DNA from: Verrucomicrobia bacterium UBA6775
Lineage (GTDB): Bacteria > Verrucomicrobiota > Verrucomicrobiia > Limisphaerales > UBA1096
Length of the DNA stretch: 34,557 bases
Direction of reading: 5' to 3'
NCBI GenBank assembly: GCA_002453165.1
Contig: DKGH01000209.1
Coordinates: 1 to 34,557 of the forward strand
Position numbers and translations under genes: made by a program. Each line of letters starts with the position of its first letter. Positions within the stretch are counted from its first letter, which is position 1. Below are positions 1 to 9,233 of the stretch, piece by piece. A model generated the notes under the pieces. It saw nothing but the letters and a program-made list of their open reading frames with translations. It made no database searches and was not told the origin of the DNA.

Positions 1-2
1 CG

Positions 3-2297
3 CCGCGACTGCCTTACCCGTCCATGGAGCAGACTTCCAAGCTCGATAGCATCGCCGCGGAGATCAAGTCGCTTCAGGCCAAGCTCAACGTCCACACTCC
101 GGAGTTGGCCAAGGGGCAGCGTGAGTGGGAATTGAAGTCGCTGCGGGACCTGGCCAAGCCGGAGCCGAAGCGGTCCGCATGGGAGATCACCGGGCCGTTT
201 AAGGCGGACTCGTTCGACGCCGCGTTTGCGATGGCATTTGCACCGGAGAGCCATGCGATCGGCCTAAACGTCGCGCCACTGGGTAAGGCCAGCCAGTCGT
301 CCACGGCGTACGATGGGCCGGCCAAGCTCGCGATCGATGGCAACACATCAGGCCTGTTCACCGACAAGACGGTGACCCACACAGCAAACCCAAGCGACAA
401 GTCGCCGTGGTGGGAGGTGGCTCTGGCCAAGCCAACTGATGTGACACAGGTGGTGTTGTGGAACCGCAAGGAAGCGCCGGAGCGGCTGTCTGCCTTCCGC
501 GTGCTGGCGCTGGATGCCGACCGGAAAACCCTATTCGAGAAGGACTTTTTTAAAAACAACAAGGGCAACCCGACACCGGACGAGGGCTTCGCCATCCCGG
601 TGCAGGCGGAGGGCGTGATTTCCGTGGTGCGGGTGGAGTTGCTGCAGGTGGACGGGCGCAACGAGCCGATCCTGTCGCTGGCCGAGGTGCAGGTGTTTGC
701 CCGCGAAAACAAGGCCGACAAGGAAATCGCGTGGGAGGCCAAGCCGGAGTGGCGAGATGGGCAGGTGCAAGAATTGGAACCGGGAGATCACTCAGCCGTG
801 TACCTGCGGCGCATCCTGACGGCGGAGATCGCCGGCTCGCAACGCCTGTCGCTTGGGAGCGGCGACGCGATCAAGGTCTGGGTGAATGGGCGTGAAGTGT
901 TGACCAAGAAAACCAAGCGCGATGCCAAGGCGGGGCAGGAGACGGTGACCGTTGCGCTTGGCCAAGGGGAAAACGAGTTGCTCATCAAGATCGTCAACAA
1001 CGACAAAAGGAGCGGGTTTTATTTTGACGTGAAGGGCGCGGAATTCCCGAAGGAAATCCTGCCGGTGCTGTTCGTCGAGGAGGCCAAGCGCGATGACGTC
1101 CAACGCAATAAAATCGAGGCCCACTACCGGACCTTTGCCAAGGAACTTGAGCCGGTTCGCAAACAGATCGAGTCGAAGAAAAAAGAGGAGCAGGGCGTGC
1201 GGCGCTCGATCGTCACCACGCCGTACATGCAGGAACTGGCCAAGGATCGGCAGCGAAAAACGCACCTGCTCGTGAAGGGTAATTTTCTGTCCAAGGGCGA
1301 GGTGGTGCAGGCCGGTTTTCCGGGAGCATTTCATCAACCGAAAAAGGAATCCCCGAACAATCGCATGGGTGTAGCCAGGTGGCTGCTGCAGGAGGACAAC
1401 CCTTTGACGGCGCGCGTTGCGGTGAACCGTTTCTGGGCGCAGCTATTCGGGCGCGGCCTGCTGGACACGGAGGAGGATTTCGGTACGCAGGGCAATCTGC
1501 CGGATCACCCTGAACTGCTCGACTGGCTCGCGGTGGAGTTCCGCGAAAACGGTTGGGACATGAAGGGCATCCTCAAGACGATGGTCATGTCTGCCACCTA
1601 CCGCCAGTCGGCCAAGGTGCAGGGCGATCTGGCCAAGAGCGACTTTCGCAACATCCGGCTTGGGCGCGGCCCGCGCTTTCGTTTGGAGGCCGAGATGGTG
1701 CGTGACCAGGCGCTGGCGTTGAGCGGGTTGAAGAGTGAGAAAATGTACGGCCCGTCGGTTTATCCGCCGCAGCCGCCGAACCTGTGGCAGGCGGCGTTCA
1801 ACGGGCAGCGCACGTGGGCGACCAGTTCCGGCGAGGACCGGTATCGCCGCGGATTTTACACGTTTTTGCGACGCACCGTGCCGTATCCATCGATGGCCAC
1901 CTTCGATGCGCCGAGCCGGGAGATTTGCACCGTCCGCCGAATTCGCACCAACACGCCGCTGCAGTCGTTCGTGACAATGAACGATGAGGCGTACGTCGAG
2001 TTTGCGCAGGCGATGGCGCACCGGATTTTCACCGAGGGCGGAGCGACGGCGGCCGATCGGCTGAAGTTCGCGCTTCGACTCACGCTGGCCAAACCGCTTG
2101 AGGCGAATCGGCTGGCAGCGCTGACCGAACTGTATCAGGGGGAACTGGCCCACTACAAAAAAGAGACGGCGGCCGCGAAGGATTTGTACGGCAAAACAGT
2201 ACCGCTCCCCGAGGGGGCGGACGTTTCCGAGATGGCGGCGTTGACCGTGGTGGCCAACGTACTCCTGAATCTCGATGCCATTTTAATGAAAGGTTAA
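3..2297 (+). CDS. DUF1553 (PSD1-type) protein, 5'-truncated by the window edge
   Basis: The frame is open to the left edge, so the ATG at 24 is probably internal. The N-terminal part usual in this family (cytochrome-like and DUF1549 domains) would lie outside the window. Counting from that ATG: a coiled coil at about residues 1-45, a discoidin/F5-8C-like beta domain at 85-230, a jelly-roll-like domain at 250-345 (motif IKVWVNGREVL), a second coiled coil at 360-395, and DUF1553 at about 450-700 with the hallmark stretch NPLTARVAVNRFWAQLFGRG. Such proteins are abundant in Planctomycetota and Verrucomicrobiota, are exported, and are suspected of acting in polysaccharide breakdown; the reaction is not established. 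The next gene starts 4 bases downstream and encodes the usual DUF1501 partner, so the two are almost certainly cotranscribed. The family call is firm; the function is not. Confidence 0.9.
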   Translation, partial: PRLPYPSMEQTSKLDSIAAEIKSLQAKLNVHTPELAKGQREWELKSLRDLAKPEPKRSAWEITGPFKADSFDAAFAMAFAPESHAIGLNVAPLGKASQSSTAYDGPAKLAIDGNTSGLFTDKTVTHTANPSDKSPWWEVALAKPTDVTQVVLWNRKEAPERLSAFRVLALDADRKTLFEKDFFKNNKGNPTPDEGFAIPVQAEGVISVVRVELLQVDGRNEPILSLAEVQVFARENKADKEIAWEAKPEWRDGQVQELEPGDHSAVYLRRILTAEIAGSQRLSLGSGDAIKVWVNGREVLTKKTKRDAKAGQETVTVALGQGENELLIKIVNNDKRSGFYFDVKGAEFPKEILPVLFVEEAKRDDVQRNKIEAHYRTFAKELEPVRKQIESKKKEEQGVRRSIVTTPYMQELAKDRQRKTHLLVKGNFLSKGEVVQAGFPGAFHQPKKESPNNRMGVARWLLQEDNPLTARVAVNRFWAQLFGRGLLDTEEDFGTQGNLPDHPELLDWLAVEFRENGWDMKGILKTMVMSATYRQSAKVQGDLAKSDFRNIRLGRGPRFRLEAEMVRDQALALSGLKSEKMYGPSVYPPQPPNLWQAAFNGQRTWATSSGEDRYRRGFYTFLRRTVPYPSMATFDAPSREICTVRRIRTNTPLQSFVTMNDEAYVEFAQAMAHRIFTEGGATAADRLKFALRLTLAKPLEANRLAALTELYQGELAHYKKETAAAKDLYGKTVPLPEGADVSEMAALTVVANVLLNLDAILMKG

Positions 2298-2301
2298 CGA
2301 A

Positions 2302-3750
2302 ATGAATCTGAACTTCCAACAGGCTCAATTCACCACGCGGCGCCATTTTTTGAAGCGCTGCCAAATTGGACTTGGTTCGCTGGCGCTTGGCTCGTTGATG
2401 GGCGGTGCGGGAGCCAACGCGGCCGCGCCGGCTCCGCTGTCCGCGCGCATGCCCCACGCGAATGGCAAAATCAAAAATGTCATCTATCTGCACATGGCCG
2501 GTTCGCCGCCGCAGCTGGACCTGTTCGACTACAAGCCGAAGCTGAATGAGTTGAACGACACGCCGTGCCCGAAGGAGTTCATCGAGGGACGCCGCCTTCC
2601 GTTCATCAAGGGCCACCCGAAGCTGCTCGGTTCACCGCACACGTTTAAGCAGCACGGACAAAACGGGCAGTGGATCAGCAACATGTATCCCAAGCTGACC
2701 GAGATGGCCGACGACCTGATGTTCGTGAAGTCCATGTACACGGACCAGTTCAACCACGCGCCCGCACAGATGCTTTTGTACACCGGTTCACCCCGGAACG
2801 GAGCCGCCTCGATGGGGTCGTGGATCACCTATGGATTGGGTTCAGAAAACGCGAACCTGCCCGGTTTTGTGGTGTTGATTTCCGGGGGCACGGATCCGTC
2901 CGGTGGCAAGAGTCTCTGGGGCAGCGGATATCTGCCGTCCGTCTTTCAGGGTGTGCAATGCCGAAGCACAGGCGACCCGATTTTGTACGTGTCCAACCCG
3001 AAGGGCATGAGTCGCGAGGTACGTCGCCGGAGTCTGGACGCGTTGAAAAAACTCAATGAACAGGAGTACCGCGAGATCGGTGATCCGGAAACGCTTTCCC
3101 GCATCAACCAGTACGAACTGGCCTACCGCATGCAGATCAGTGTGCCGGAGGTGATGGATATCAAGCGCGAAAAACAGGTAACCCTCGACGAGTACGGCGC
3201 GCAGCCGGGCAAGGCCTCCTTTGCCAACAACTGCCTGCTGGCGCGGCGACTAGTGGAGCAGGGGGTGCGCTACGTGCAATTGTTCGATTGGGGCTGGGAT
3301 TTTCACGGAACCGGCAACAGCAACGACCTCGTCCAGCGTCTGCCGGTCAAGTGCGCGGAGAACGACAAGTCGGTGACGGCGTTGCTCAAGGACCTCAAGC
3401 AGCGCGGGCTGCTCGACGAGACGCTCGTGGTTTGGGGCGGCGAGTTTGGTCGTACCTCGATGAACGAGGAGCGTAACGGCTCAAAATTCCTTGGCCGCGA
3501 TCATCATCCGGACTGCTTCACTGTCTGGATGGCCGGCGGTGGGCTGAATCACGGGATCACCTTCGGCGAGACGGATGAACTTGGCTACACCGTGGCTAGG
3601 AATCCGGTGCACGTGCACGATCTGCAGGCGACCATCCTGCACCTGCTTGGCCTGGATCCGTTCCATTTCAGCTACCGGTACCAAGGGCTGGACCAGCGGT
3701 TGATCGGGCCGGAGGACACGCCGAAAATCATTGACGGTCTGCTGGCCTGA
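2302..3750 (+). CDS. DUF1501 family protein with Tat signal
   Basis: This 482-residue protein has a twin-arginine signal at its N terminus (R13-R14 in TTRRHFLKRCQ, followed by a hydrophobic stretch to about residue 42), so it is exported folded. The rest matches DUF1501, a branch of the alkaline phosphatase/sulfatase fold: VIYLHMAGSPPQLDLFDYKP near the start, then FNHAPAQMLLYTGSPRNGAA, LFDWGWDFHG and VVWGGEFGRT, with GRDHHPDCFTVWMAGGG near the end. The His/Asp-rich blocks are the expected metal-binding positions. DUF1501 genes typically sit directly after DUF1549/DUF1553 genes, as here with a 4-base gap. The substrate is unknown, and hydrolysis of a sulfate or phosphate ester is only a fold-based guess. 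Confidence 0.92.
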   Translation: MNLNFQQAQFTTRRHFLKRCQIGLGSLALGSLMGGAGANAAAPAPLSARMPHANGKIKNVIYLHMAGSPPQLDLFDYKPKLNELNDTPCPKEFIEGRRLPFIKGHPKLLGSPHTFKQHGQNGQWISNMYPKLTEMADDLMFVKSMYTDQFNHAPAQMLLYTGSPRNGAASMGSWITYGLGSENANLPGFVVLISGGTDPSGGKSLWGSGYLPSVFQGVQCRSTGDPILYVSNPKGMSREVRRRSLDALKKLNEQEYREIGDPETLSRINQYELAYRMQISVPEVMDIKREKQVTLDEYGAQPGKASFANNCLLARRLVEQGVRYVQLFDWGWDFHGTGNSNDLVQRLPVKCAENDKSVTALLKDLKQRGLLDETLVVWGGEFGRTSMNEERNGSKFLGRDHHPDCFTVWMAGGGLNHGITFGETDELGYTVARNPVHVHDLQATILHLLGLDPFHFSYRYQGLDQRLIGPEDTPKIIDGLLA

Positions 3751-3767
3751 GGTGCGCTTGGCCAAGC

Positions 3768-4400
3768 TCAGGAAAACCGGTCCTCAACGAACGGGTCAGC
3801 GGTGTTCGAGTAGCCGCGCTGTTCCCAGAAGCCAAGCTCGTCGTGATCGCGGAATTCGATTTCGCGGATGAACTTGGCACCCTTCCACGCGTAGAGCTTG
3901 GGGATAACCATGCGGGCCGGGCCGCCGTGCTCCAGCGTCAACGGCTGGCCATTCCATGAGTGGGCAACCATCACGTCGTCGTCCATGCAATCGTCGAGCG
4001 TAGTATTGGTCGTGTAGTCGTCGTACCCGGTGAAGAAAAGATGGCTCGCGCCTGGCCTTGGCTTGACCAGTTCCGCCATCGTGAAAAATGCCACGCCTTC
4101 GAATTCCATGTCGAACTGGCTCCAGGTTGTAACGCAGTGAAAATCGCTGACGTCGGTGAACTGGGGCAGGGCCATGAATTGATCCCAGTTGAGCGTCACC
4201 GGGTTTTCGACTTCGCCATGGATTTTTAACTGCCACTTGTCGAGCGGGATCTCTGGGTGCACGCCGAGATCGAGCACGGGAAAGTTGTTCACCTCATGCT
4301 GGCCGGGAGGGAGCCGCCCGGCGTTCGGTCGAGTCGGCCGTTCCCTGCCGGACATTTTTTTTGCCCAGCGTTCCTTGCGGCGAATGAAATCCTCCTTCAT
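3768..4400 (-). CDS. Sulfite oxidase-like molybdopterin-dependent oxidoreductase
   Basis: A 210-residue protein of the SUOX/YedY molybdopterin fold. FPVLDLGVHPEIPLDKWQL leads into the core, and DFHCVTTWS carries Cys89, the expected molybdenum ligand. GYDDYTTN, HGGPARMVIPKLYAWKG and the C-terminal FWEQRGYSN block are typical of the small, stand-alone members. No signal peptide or heme domain is present, so a cytoplasmic enzyme is likely; the natural substrate of such proteins is usually unknown. Its ATG overlaps the TGA of the upstream beta-propeller gene (ATGA at 4397-4400), which implies translational coupling. The gene converges on the DUF1501 gene, and only a GCTTGGCCAAGC palindrome (3756-3767) separates them. 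Confidence 0.88.
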   Translation of the reverse strand: MKEDFIRRKERWAKKMSGRERPTRPNAGRLPPGQHEVNNFPVLDLGVHPEIPLDKWQLKIHGEVENPVTLNWDQFMALPQFTDVSDFHCVTTWSQFDMEFEGVAFFTMAELVKPRPGASHLFFTGYDDYTTNTTLDDCMDDDVMVAHSWNGQPLTLEHGGPARMVIPKLYAWKGAKFIREIEFRDHDELGFWEQRGYSNTADPFVEDRFS

Positions 4401-6028
4401 TGAGCAGCCACGGTTGCGGCGGTCGCCAGCGGGAGCTTGTAACAGGCGGCTTCCTTATGATTGCGGACGAGCAGGTATTCCCCGGCGAGGGCGGGTGGAT
4501 TCCAGGTCTTGCCGTCGAGCGCGGTGAAACGTGTGAGTTCGGAATGTTTCTCCGGATTGGCTTCCAGCAGGATGATGTCGCCCATTTCGGCCATGACGAG
4601 GATGTGATTATTACGAAGCAAAATCTGGCCGTGGCCATAGCGGCCGTCCTTCCACGCGGGCCGTCCGCGGTTCAGCTCCATGCAGGCAAAGATACCGTCG
4701 TCCAATCCGAAGATATGGTCGTTGTGATGGATGAGATTGGTGAACTTGGCCTTCATGCGACGGGAGTGCCAGAGCTGTTTGGTTGTGAATTGGTCACCGT
4801 CTTTTGACACCTCCACCAGCTTGCTGCCGTTGCCGTAACCGAGGCTGAGTAACACTTGATTATCGGTGAGAATCAGCGGCAAGGAGACGTGCGGGACTGC
4901 AGCTTTCCACTCGAAAGTCCAACGGACTTTCCCATCCGTTGGGTTGTGCGCGGCGAGGCCGTCTTGATTGAAAATGAGAACCTGTTCCTCGCCGAGGATT
5001 GTGGCCGTAAGCGCCGAGCTGTAGCCGGCGCGACTGCTGCCACCGAACCAGACCGGCTCGCCGGAGTCGGCAGCATAGGCGATGAGCGACTTGCCGTCTT
5101 CACCGCCCGCGCTCACGATTACTTTTCCATCATGAACCAGCGGGGCGCTGCTGAATCCCCATTCCTTACTTTTGTTGCGGGGCTTGGATGCGCCGGTTTG
5201 ATCGCTTGGCCCATCGGTGGCCAAGCCGGCGTCGACCGCAATGTTGCGCTGCCAAACCTGACTGCCAGATTGAAGGTCGAGGCAACTCAGGATGCCCTCG
5301 GCGCCCAGGGCGTACACCATGTTTTCAAAAATGGTCGGAGTTGCCCGTGGGCCTTCACCGGCGATGGCGGTGTTGTAGTGGCCGGGGTTTTCCGTGAGCC
5401 AAAGCACCCTGCCGGTCTCTATGTCATAACAAACGGTGGCCTCGTTTTCATCTCGTTGCTCCTGCGTGACCGCGCGATGCCCGGCGATGGCAAAGCCGGA
5501 CCACGCCGCGCCAATGGGTTGACGCCAAAGCTTGGTTGGCGGGTTGGCGCTCCAATCCGTGGCCAACTCGGGGCCGGGCACTTTGCAATTCCGGCTTGGC
5601 CCGAGAAACTGCGGGAATGAAAGCTTGGCCAAGCGGTGTGCTTCCGGTTGCCCGACCGGCTTGGCCGTGGGTTGGGTGTCCGTGGTCGGGAGGTCGCGCT
5701 TGGCCCAGCGCCATTCAAAAATTGGCACCATGTTCCCGCTGAACTGACTGAACCGGAAGCAGCCTAGAAAAACGATAATTCCTCCCGCCACACAGCCGAG
5801 GATTTTTAATCGCGTCCACTTGGCCAAGCGCGAGAAAAACATTGCCCAAGCGAGGAGCAAAACGACCGAGATGATCAAGCCGGAGAGGGTTCTCAGTACC
5901 TGCATCTGCCGGTTGTCGGTGCCGGTGTTCCAAATGATCAGGAGCGCCACGACCAGGCCGGCGAAAATAAACGCGACCGGCCACCAGCGGGGTCCGGGGG
6001 AGGGTTTTTGGGGTGCCGATTCGGCCAT
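4397..6028 (-). CDS. Membrane-anchored PQQ-type beta-propeller protein
   Basis: I chose the ATG at 6028 (MAESAPQKPS), giving 543 residues. The frame is open further up to 6124, but that longer start would lie inside the fliD sigma-54 promoter and adds a basic, palindrome-derived stretch (SLAKRAKFAKR). Three hydrophobic segments follow at the N terminus (around WWPVAFIFAGLVVALLI, LSGLIISVVLLLAWAMFF and ILGCVAGGIIVFLGCF). After them comes a propeller of PQQ-like repeats: TKLWRQPIGAAWSGFAI, CYDIETGRVLWLTE, LSCLDLQSGSQVWQRNI, LIAYAADSGEPVW and LAAHNPTDGKVRWTF. Similar proteins are common in this group of bacteria, often without an enzymatic role and without bound PQQ. The overlap with the sulfite-oxidase-fold gene suggests a joint redox function, which is inference. 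Confidence 0.85.
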   Translation of the reverse strand: MAESAPQKPSPGPRWWPVAFIFAGLVVALLIIWNTGTDNRQMQVLRTLSGLIISVVLLLAWAMFFSRLAKWTRLKILGCVAGGIIVFLGCFRFSQFSGNMVPIFEWRWAKRDLPTTDTQPTAKPVGQPEAHRLAKLSFPQFLGPSRNCKVPGPELATDWSANPPTKLWRQPIGAAWSGFAIAGHRAVTQEQRDENEATVCYDIETGRVLWLTENPGHYNTAIAGEGPRATPTIFENMVYALGAEGILSCLDLQSGSQVWQRNIAVDAGLATDGPSDQTGASKPRNKSKEWGFSSAPLVHDGKVIVSAGGEDGKSLIAYAADSGEPVWFGGSSRAGYSSALTATILGEEQVLIFNQDGLAAHNPTDGKVRWTFEWKAAVPHVSLPLILTDNQVLLSLGYGNGSKLVEVSKDGDQFTTKQLWHSRRMKAKFTNLIHHNDHIFGLDDGIFACMELNRGRPAWKDGRYGHGQILLRNNHILVMAEMGDIILLEANPEKHSELTRFTALDGKTWNPPALAGEYLLVRNHKEAACYKLPLATAATVAAQ

Positions 6029-6117
6029 ACTGGGACGGCGTTTAGCAAATTTGGCCCGCTTGGCCAAGCTGTGTATCACCCGTTTTGAGCTCAATCCGCG
6101 CATGTAAAAAGTCAAAC

Positions 6118-6131
6118 GGCACATTATTTGC
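6118..6131 (+). promoter_or_regulatory. Sigma-54 promoter of the fliD operon
   Basis: GGCACATTATTTGC matches the -24/-12 consensus GGCAC(N)5TTGC, with GG at 6118-6119, GC at 6130-6131 and the required 10 bases between them. It lies 41 bases before the fliD ATG, in the gap between fliD and the divergent propeller gene. Transcription would start near 6143. Sigma-54 control of mid or late flagellar genes is well known in other bacteria. Confidence 0.72.
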
Positions 6132-6172
6132 TTGGAATGGGTCGGTTTTTTGTCGGTTTTTACTCAAAATAG

Positions 6173-9100
6173 ATGGATTTAAGCCTTTCAGGACTTGCTT
6201 CGGGCTTTGATTGGAAGTCCGTGGTCGATCAATTGGTCGAGATCGAGCGCGCGCCGCAGCGTCGTGCCCGGCGCGAGCAATACGATGTCTCCCGTCGAAA
6301 CCAATTGCTGGGCAACATCAAGGACGAGCTATCCTCGGTGGAAAGCAAGGCCAAGACTCTCAAAGACGAAAAGCTGTATCAGTCGCGAACCACCTCGGTT
6401 TCCGATGAAACCGTTGGAACGGCCAAAGTTGAGTCAGGGGCCGCGCTTGGTTCATATAAGTTTGAGTTCTTTCAACGGGCGACCACAGCCGAGCAGAAGG
6501 GGGGAGCGGACGCTGGGCGTCAGGTCGACTGGTTGACCGCCAATGGCGCGGCGGTCGATGGAGCGACGAGCTTAACCGTCGATACCCTGACGACCTCCCT
6601 GAGCAACGGGGACGTGGTGGTTTTCAAAAACGGGGCGAAATTCACTCTGGATGCTGACGCGGCGGTGGGGGCGACCAGTCTTTCCGGCACACTCAGCGGT
6701 GGTATCTCCGATGACGAGAACGGATCGACATACATTGCAAGCAACGGCTTTGGCGTGAAGGCTACGACCGGGACGTTCACCATCAATGACTCTATCATCA
6801 CTGTGGAGACGACCGATTCGTTGGCGAGCATCTTCAAGAAAATTACCGATGCCGACGCCGACTTTTCTGTGTCGTACAGTGCATCCACCGACAAGATCAC
6901 ACTGAGTTCGACCTCCGGTAAAACTTTGGTACTGGGTAGCTCCAACGACACGAGCAACTTCCTGACGGCGTCGCGACTGAACAACAACGGGACAAGCTCC
7001 GTCAGCAGTGTCTACAAGCTGGGGGGCATCAGCGTGGCGTCCACCCTGGCCGGTGCGAACTTCAACACGACCCTCATCGGGACGACCGGCAGTTTCCGCG
7101 TGAACGGAAGAACCATCGAGTGGAATAGCGACGACACGGTGGGATCCATCCTTGCTGGTATCACCCAGTCCGGCGCGGGCGTGGTGGCCAGTTACGACGG
7201 CGTGAACGATCGCTTTCTGCTAACCAATTCGAACACCGGGGACATTGGAATCAGCCTCGAGGATGTGAAGGGCAATTTTCTGCAGGCCGTCAAGCTGGCT
7301 TCCGAATCCATACAGGCCAATGGGGCACAATCCGCAAGCATCTCGGTGAGCGTAAACAACGCCACCGGCTACGGCACGGGAGACTATACTTCGAGCGGCA
7401 TCACCGTTGATGCCACGGCCTCTTCGCTCAGCAGCGGGGATTCAATTTACTTCGAAAACGGAGGCAAACTCGTCCTCAGTGCAAACGCCTCCGCCGGGGC
7501 CACGACGTTGTACGGGACATTGACGGGAGCCACGCTGACGAACGACGAAACCGGCTACAAATCCGGCACGTTTAACATCTCCTCGCCGACCAGCCTGACG
7601 GTGAGTTCGGCTGCCACAGCAAAGCCGGCCAAGATCAATTATTCCGCCGGCTACTCCAGTGGGGCCACGTCGTTGACAGTGGATTCGCTTGGGGCGGCAT
7701 TGACCAGCGGTGATGTTATTCGGTTTGGCAACGGCGCCACGTTCACACTGGACGCCGATGCAGCGGTGAGCGACACGACCCTGAGCGGTACGTTGTCCGG
7801 CGGCGCATTGGCGGACAATGAGGTCGGCTATCTTGTGCAAAGTATCACGGTCGGCAGCAACTCGGAGAATTTCTCCGTGGGAGACCGCATTCGGTTTGCC
7901 AACGGGGGCATCCTCACGCTTACGGCAGACCCGGCCTCCGGTGCGACGACCCTGACCGGTGCCCTCTCCTCGAATCTCAGCGCCTCCGAGACGACCGTTT
8001 CGCGCAGCGAGTCGTTTCTGTCCGGGCAATCGTTTCATTTCGTTAACGGAGCGAAACTGACCCTGACGGCCGATGCGGCCTCGTCAGCAACCTCCCTCAC
8101 CGGTTATTGGACCAGCACGGTTTCCGACACAGAAAGTGCAGATCAGGCTTCGCTGACCCGTGGCAACGACATGCTCTATGCATTGAACGGAGGCAATATC
8201 CTGACCAGTCACTCAAACACGATCACCGAGGACAGTTCCGGCGTGTCTGGCCTGTCAGTAACAGCGAATCTCGTGGGAGCCGGTCATCGGATCGGAACGG
8301 TGGATAGCAGCAACAACGTCCTGACAACCACCAATTCCCACGGGTTGACCACCGGTGATCTCGTCAAGTTTTACGCACCGTCCGCCCTGATGAGTGGCGT
8401 GTCGGCGCAGACCAACTATTACGTGCGTGCGTTGTCCGGCAACAAGGTGTCGCTCCACACCTCCTCCTCCGATGCGACCGCAGGGACGAACGCCGTGAAC
8501 ATCGGGGACTCCGGCACGGGCGACCAATACCTGCTCAACGCTTCGGCCAACACCGTGACCGCCACCGTTGCGAGTGACACAGACAAGGTGAAGAATGCGA
8601 TCAAGGATTTCGTATCACAAATCAGCAATACCCAGTCGCTGATCTCCATGCATACCTCAGTGTCGACCGACTCGGATGGCAAGGTCACCGCCGGCGCCTT
8701 GTCGAACGACCGTTTGGTGGCGGAGATTGGCTCCGAGTTGCGCAGCAAGACGATGGGGGAAATGAGCGGAGCCGGCAGCACCTATTCCCGGTTGAGCGAT
8801 CTTGGTTTCGGTGGAAACGGTTATGATAACCAGATCAACCTGAAGGATGAGTCCGCCCTCGACACAGCTCTGCGTGAGAACTTGGGGGATGTGCAAAAGT
8901 TTTTTGCGACCGAAACGGTGACCGATTATGGGGACGGTGCCTCGGCGGACTACTCAGAGGCTGAGGGTATGGCCGATGTCGTCCAGGACTATACCGCCCT
9001 GCTGCTCGGCGACTTTTATGGGACGGAAGGCGCACTGGTCGATCACCGTGACAACTATACCAAGGAGATTGACCGTATAGAAAAGCGTATAGCCGAATTG

Positions 9101-9214
9101 GAAAAACGGGCTCAGGTGGTCAAGGACCAGTTGACACGCAGTTTTGTCGAAATGGAAAAGGCCCAGGCCAAGACTAACCAGGAGATGCAGTTTTTAACCA
9201 AGCGATTCGCCTAA
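6173..9214 (+). CDS. fliD: Flagellar filament cap protein FliD, enlarged
   Basis: FliD caps the growing filament and helps flagellin fold at the tip. The N terminus (LSGLASGFDWKSVVDQLVEIERAP) is the classic FliD_N start. The C terminus is a coiled coil (DRIEKRIAELEKRAQVVKDQ) ending QEMQFLTKRFA, the usual FliD_C layout. At 1,013 residues it is about twice the usual size. The extra length comes mainly from five degenerate repeats of about 50-65 residues (around residues 123-188, 403-463, 491-556, 557-613 and 613-660), each with a pattern like SLTVDSL..GDVIRFGNGATFTLDADA. A further unit, HGLTTGDLVKF...YYVRAL, lies near residues 720-790. Such insertions fall in the surface-exposed middle domains. 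It is the first gene of the flagellar operon, behind the sigma-54 promoter. Confidence 0.92.
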   Translation: MDLSLSGLASGFDWKSVVDQLVEIERAPQRRARREQYDVSRRNQLLGNIKDELSSVESKAKTLKDEKLYQSRTTSVSDETVGTAKVESGAALGSYKFEFFQRATTAEQKGGADAGRQVDWLTANGAAVDGATSLTVDTLTTSLSNGDVVVFKNGAKFTLDADAAVGATSLSGTLSGGISDDENGSTYIASNGFGVKATTGTFTINDSIITVETTDSLASIFKKITDADADFSVSYSASTDKITLSSTSGKTLVLGSSNDTSNFLTASRLNNNGTSSVSSVYKLGGISVASTLAGANFNTTLIGTTGSFRVNGRTIEWNSDDTVGSILAGITQSGAGVVASYDGVNDRFLLTNSNTGDIGISLEDVKGNFLQAVKLASESIQANGAQSASISVSVNNATGYGTGDYTSSGITVDATASSLSSGDSIYFENGGKLVLSANASAGATTLYGTLTGATLTNDETGYKSGTFNISSPTSLTVSSAATAKPAKINYSAGYSSGATSLTVDSLGAALTSGDVIRFGNGATFTLDADAAVSDTTLSGTLSGGALADNEVGYLVQSITVGSNSENFSVGDRIRFANGGILTLTADPASGATTLTGALSSNLSASETTVSRSESFLSGQSFHFVNGAKLTLTADAASSATSLTGYWTSTVSDTESADQASLTRGNDMLYALNGGNILTSHSNTITEDSSGVSGLSVTANLVGAGHRIGTVDSSNNVLTTTNSHGLTTGDLVKFYAPSALMSGVSAQTNYYVRALSGNKVSLHTSSSDATAGTNAVNIGDSGTGDQYLLNASANTVTATVASDTDKVKNAIKDFVSQISNTQSLISMHTSVSTDSDGKVTAGALSNDRLVAEIGSELRSKTMGEMSGAGSTYSRLSDLGFGGNGYDNQINLKDESALDTALRENLGDVQKFFATETVTDYGDGASADYSEAEGMADVVQDYTALLLGDFYGTEGALVDHRDNYTKEIDRIEKRIAELEKRAQVVKDQLTRSFVEMEKAQAKTNQEMQFLTKRFA
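6541..8150 (+). repeat. Five degenerate repeats within fliD
   Basis: Copies lie at about 6541-6735, 7382-7560, 7645-7842, 7843-8010 and 8011-8150. The shared pattern is a GATSLTVD-like strand, S.GD.I.F.NG..LTL.AD, then A.. TTL.GTLSG and an acidic end such as DDE or DNE. Copies 1 and 3 are the closest (GAKFTLDADAAVGATSLSGT against GATFTLDADAAVSDTTLSGT). Copies 3 to 5 are contiguous. Confidence 0.8.
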
Positions 9215-9215
9215 C

Positions 9216-9221
9216 TATAAT
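9216..9221 (+). promoter_or_regulatory. Possible internal sigma-70 -10 box
   Basis: A perfect TATAAT lies in a very AT-rich patch just after the fliD stop. The best -35 at 17 bases (TTTAAC, 9193-9198) is poor. It is only 12 bases before the next ATG, so it would give an almost leaderless transcript. It may be chance. Confidence 0.25.
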
Positions 9222-9233
9222 ACTAAGATATAT

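Noticed and set aside
4856..5620. A 254-residue plus-strand ORF opposite the beta-propeller gene
   Set aside because: The minus-strand frame has clear PQQ-type repeats and transmembrane segments; the plus frame has no motif.
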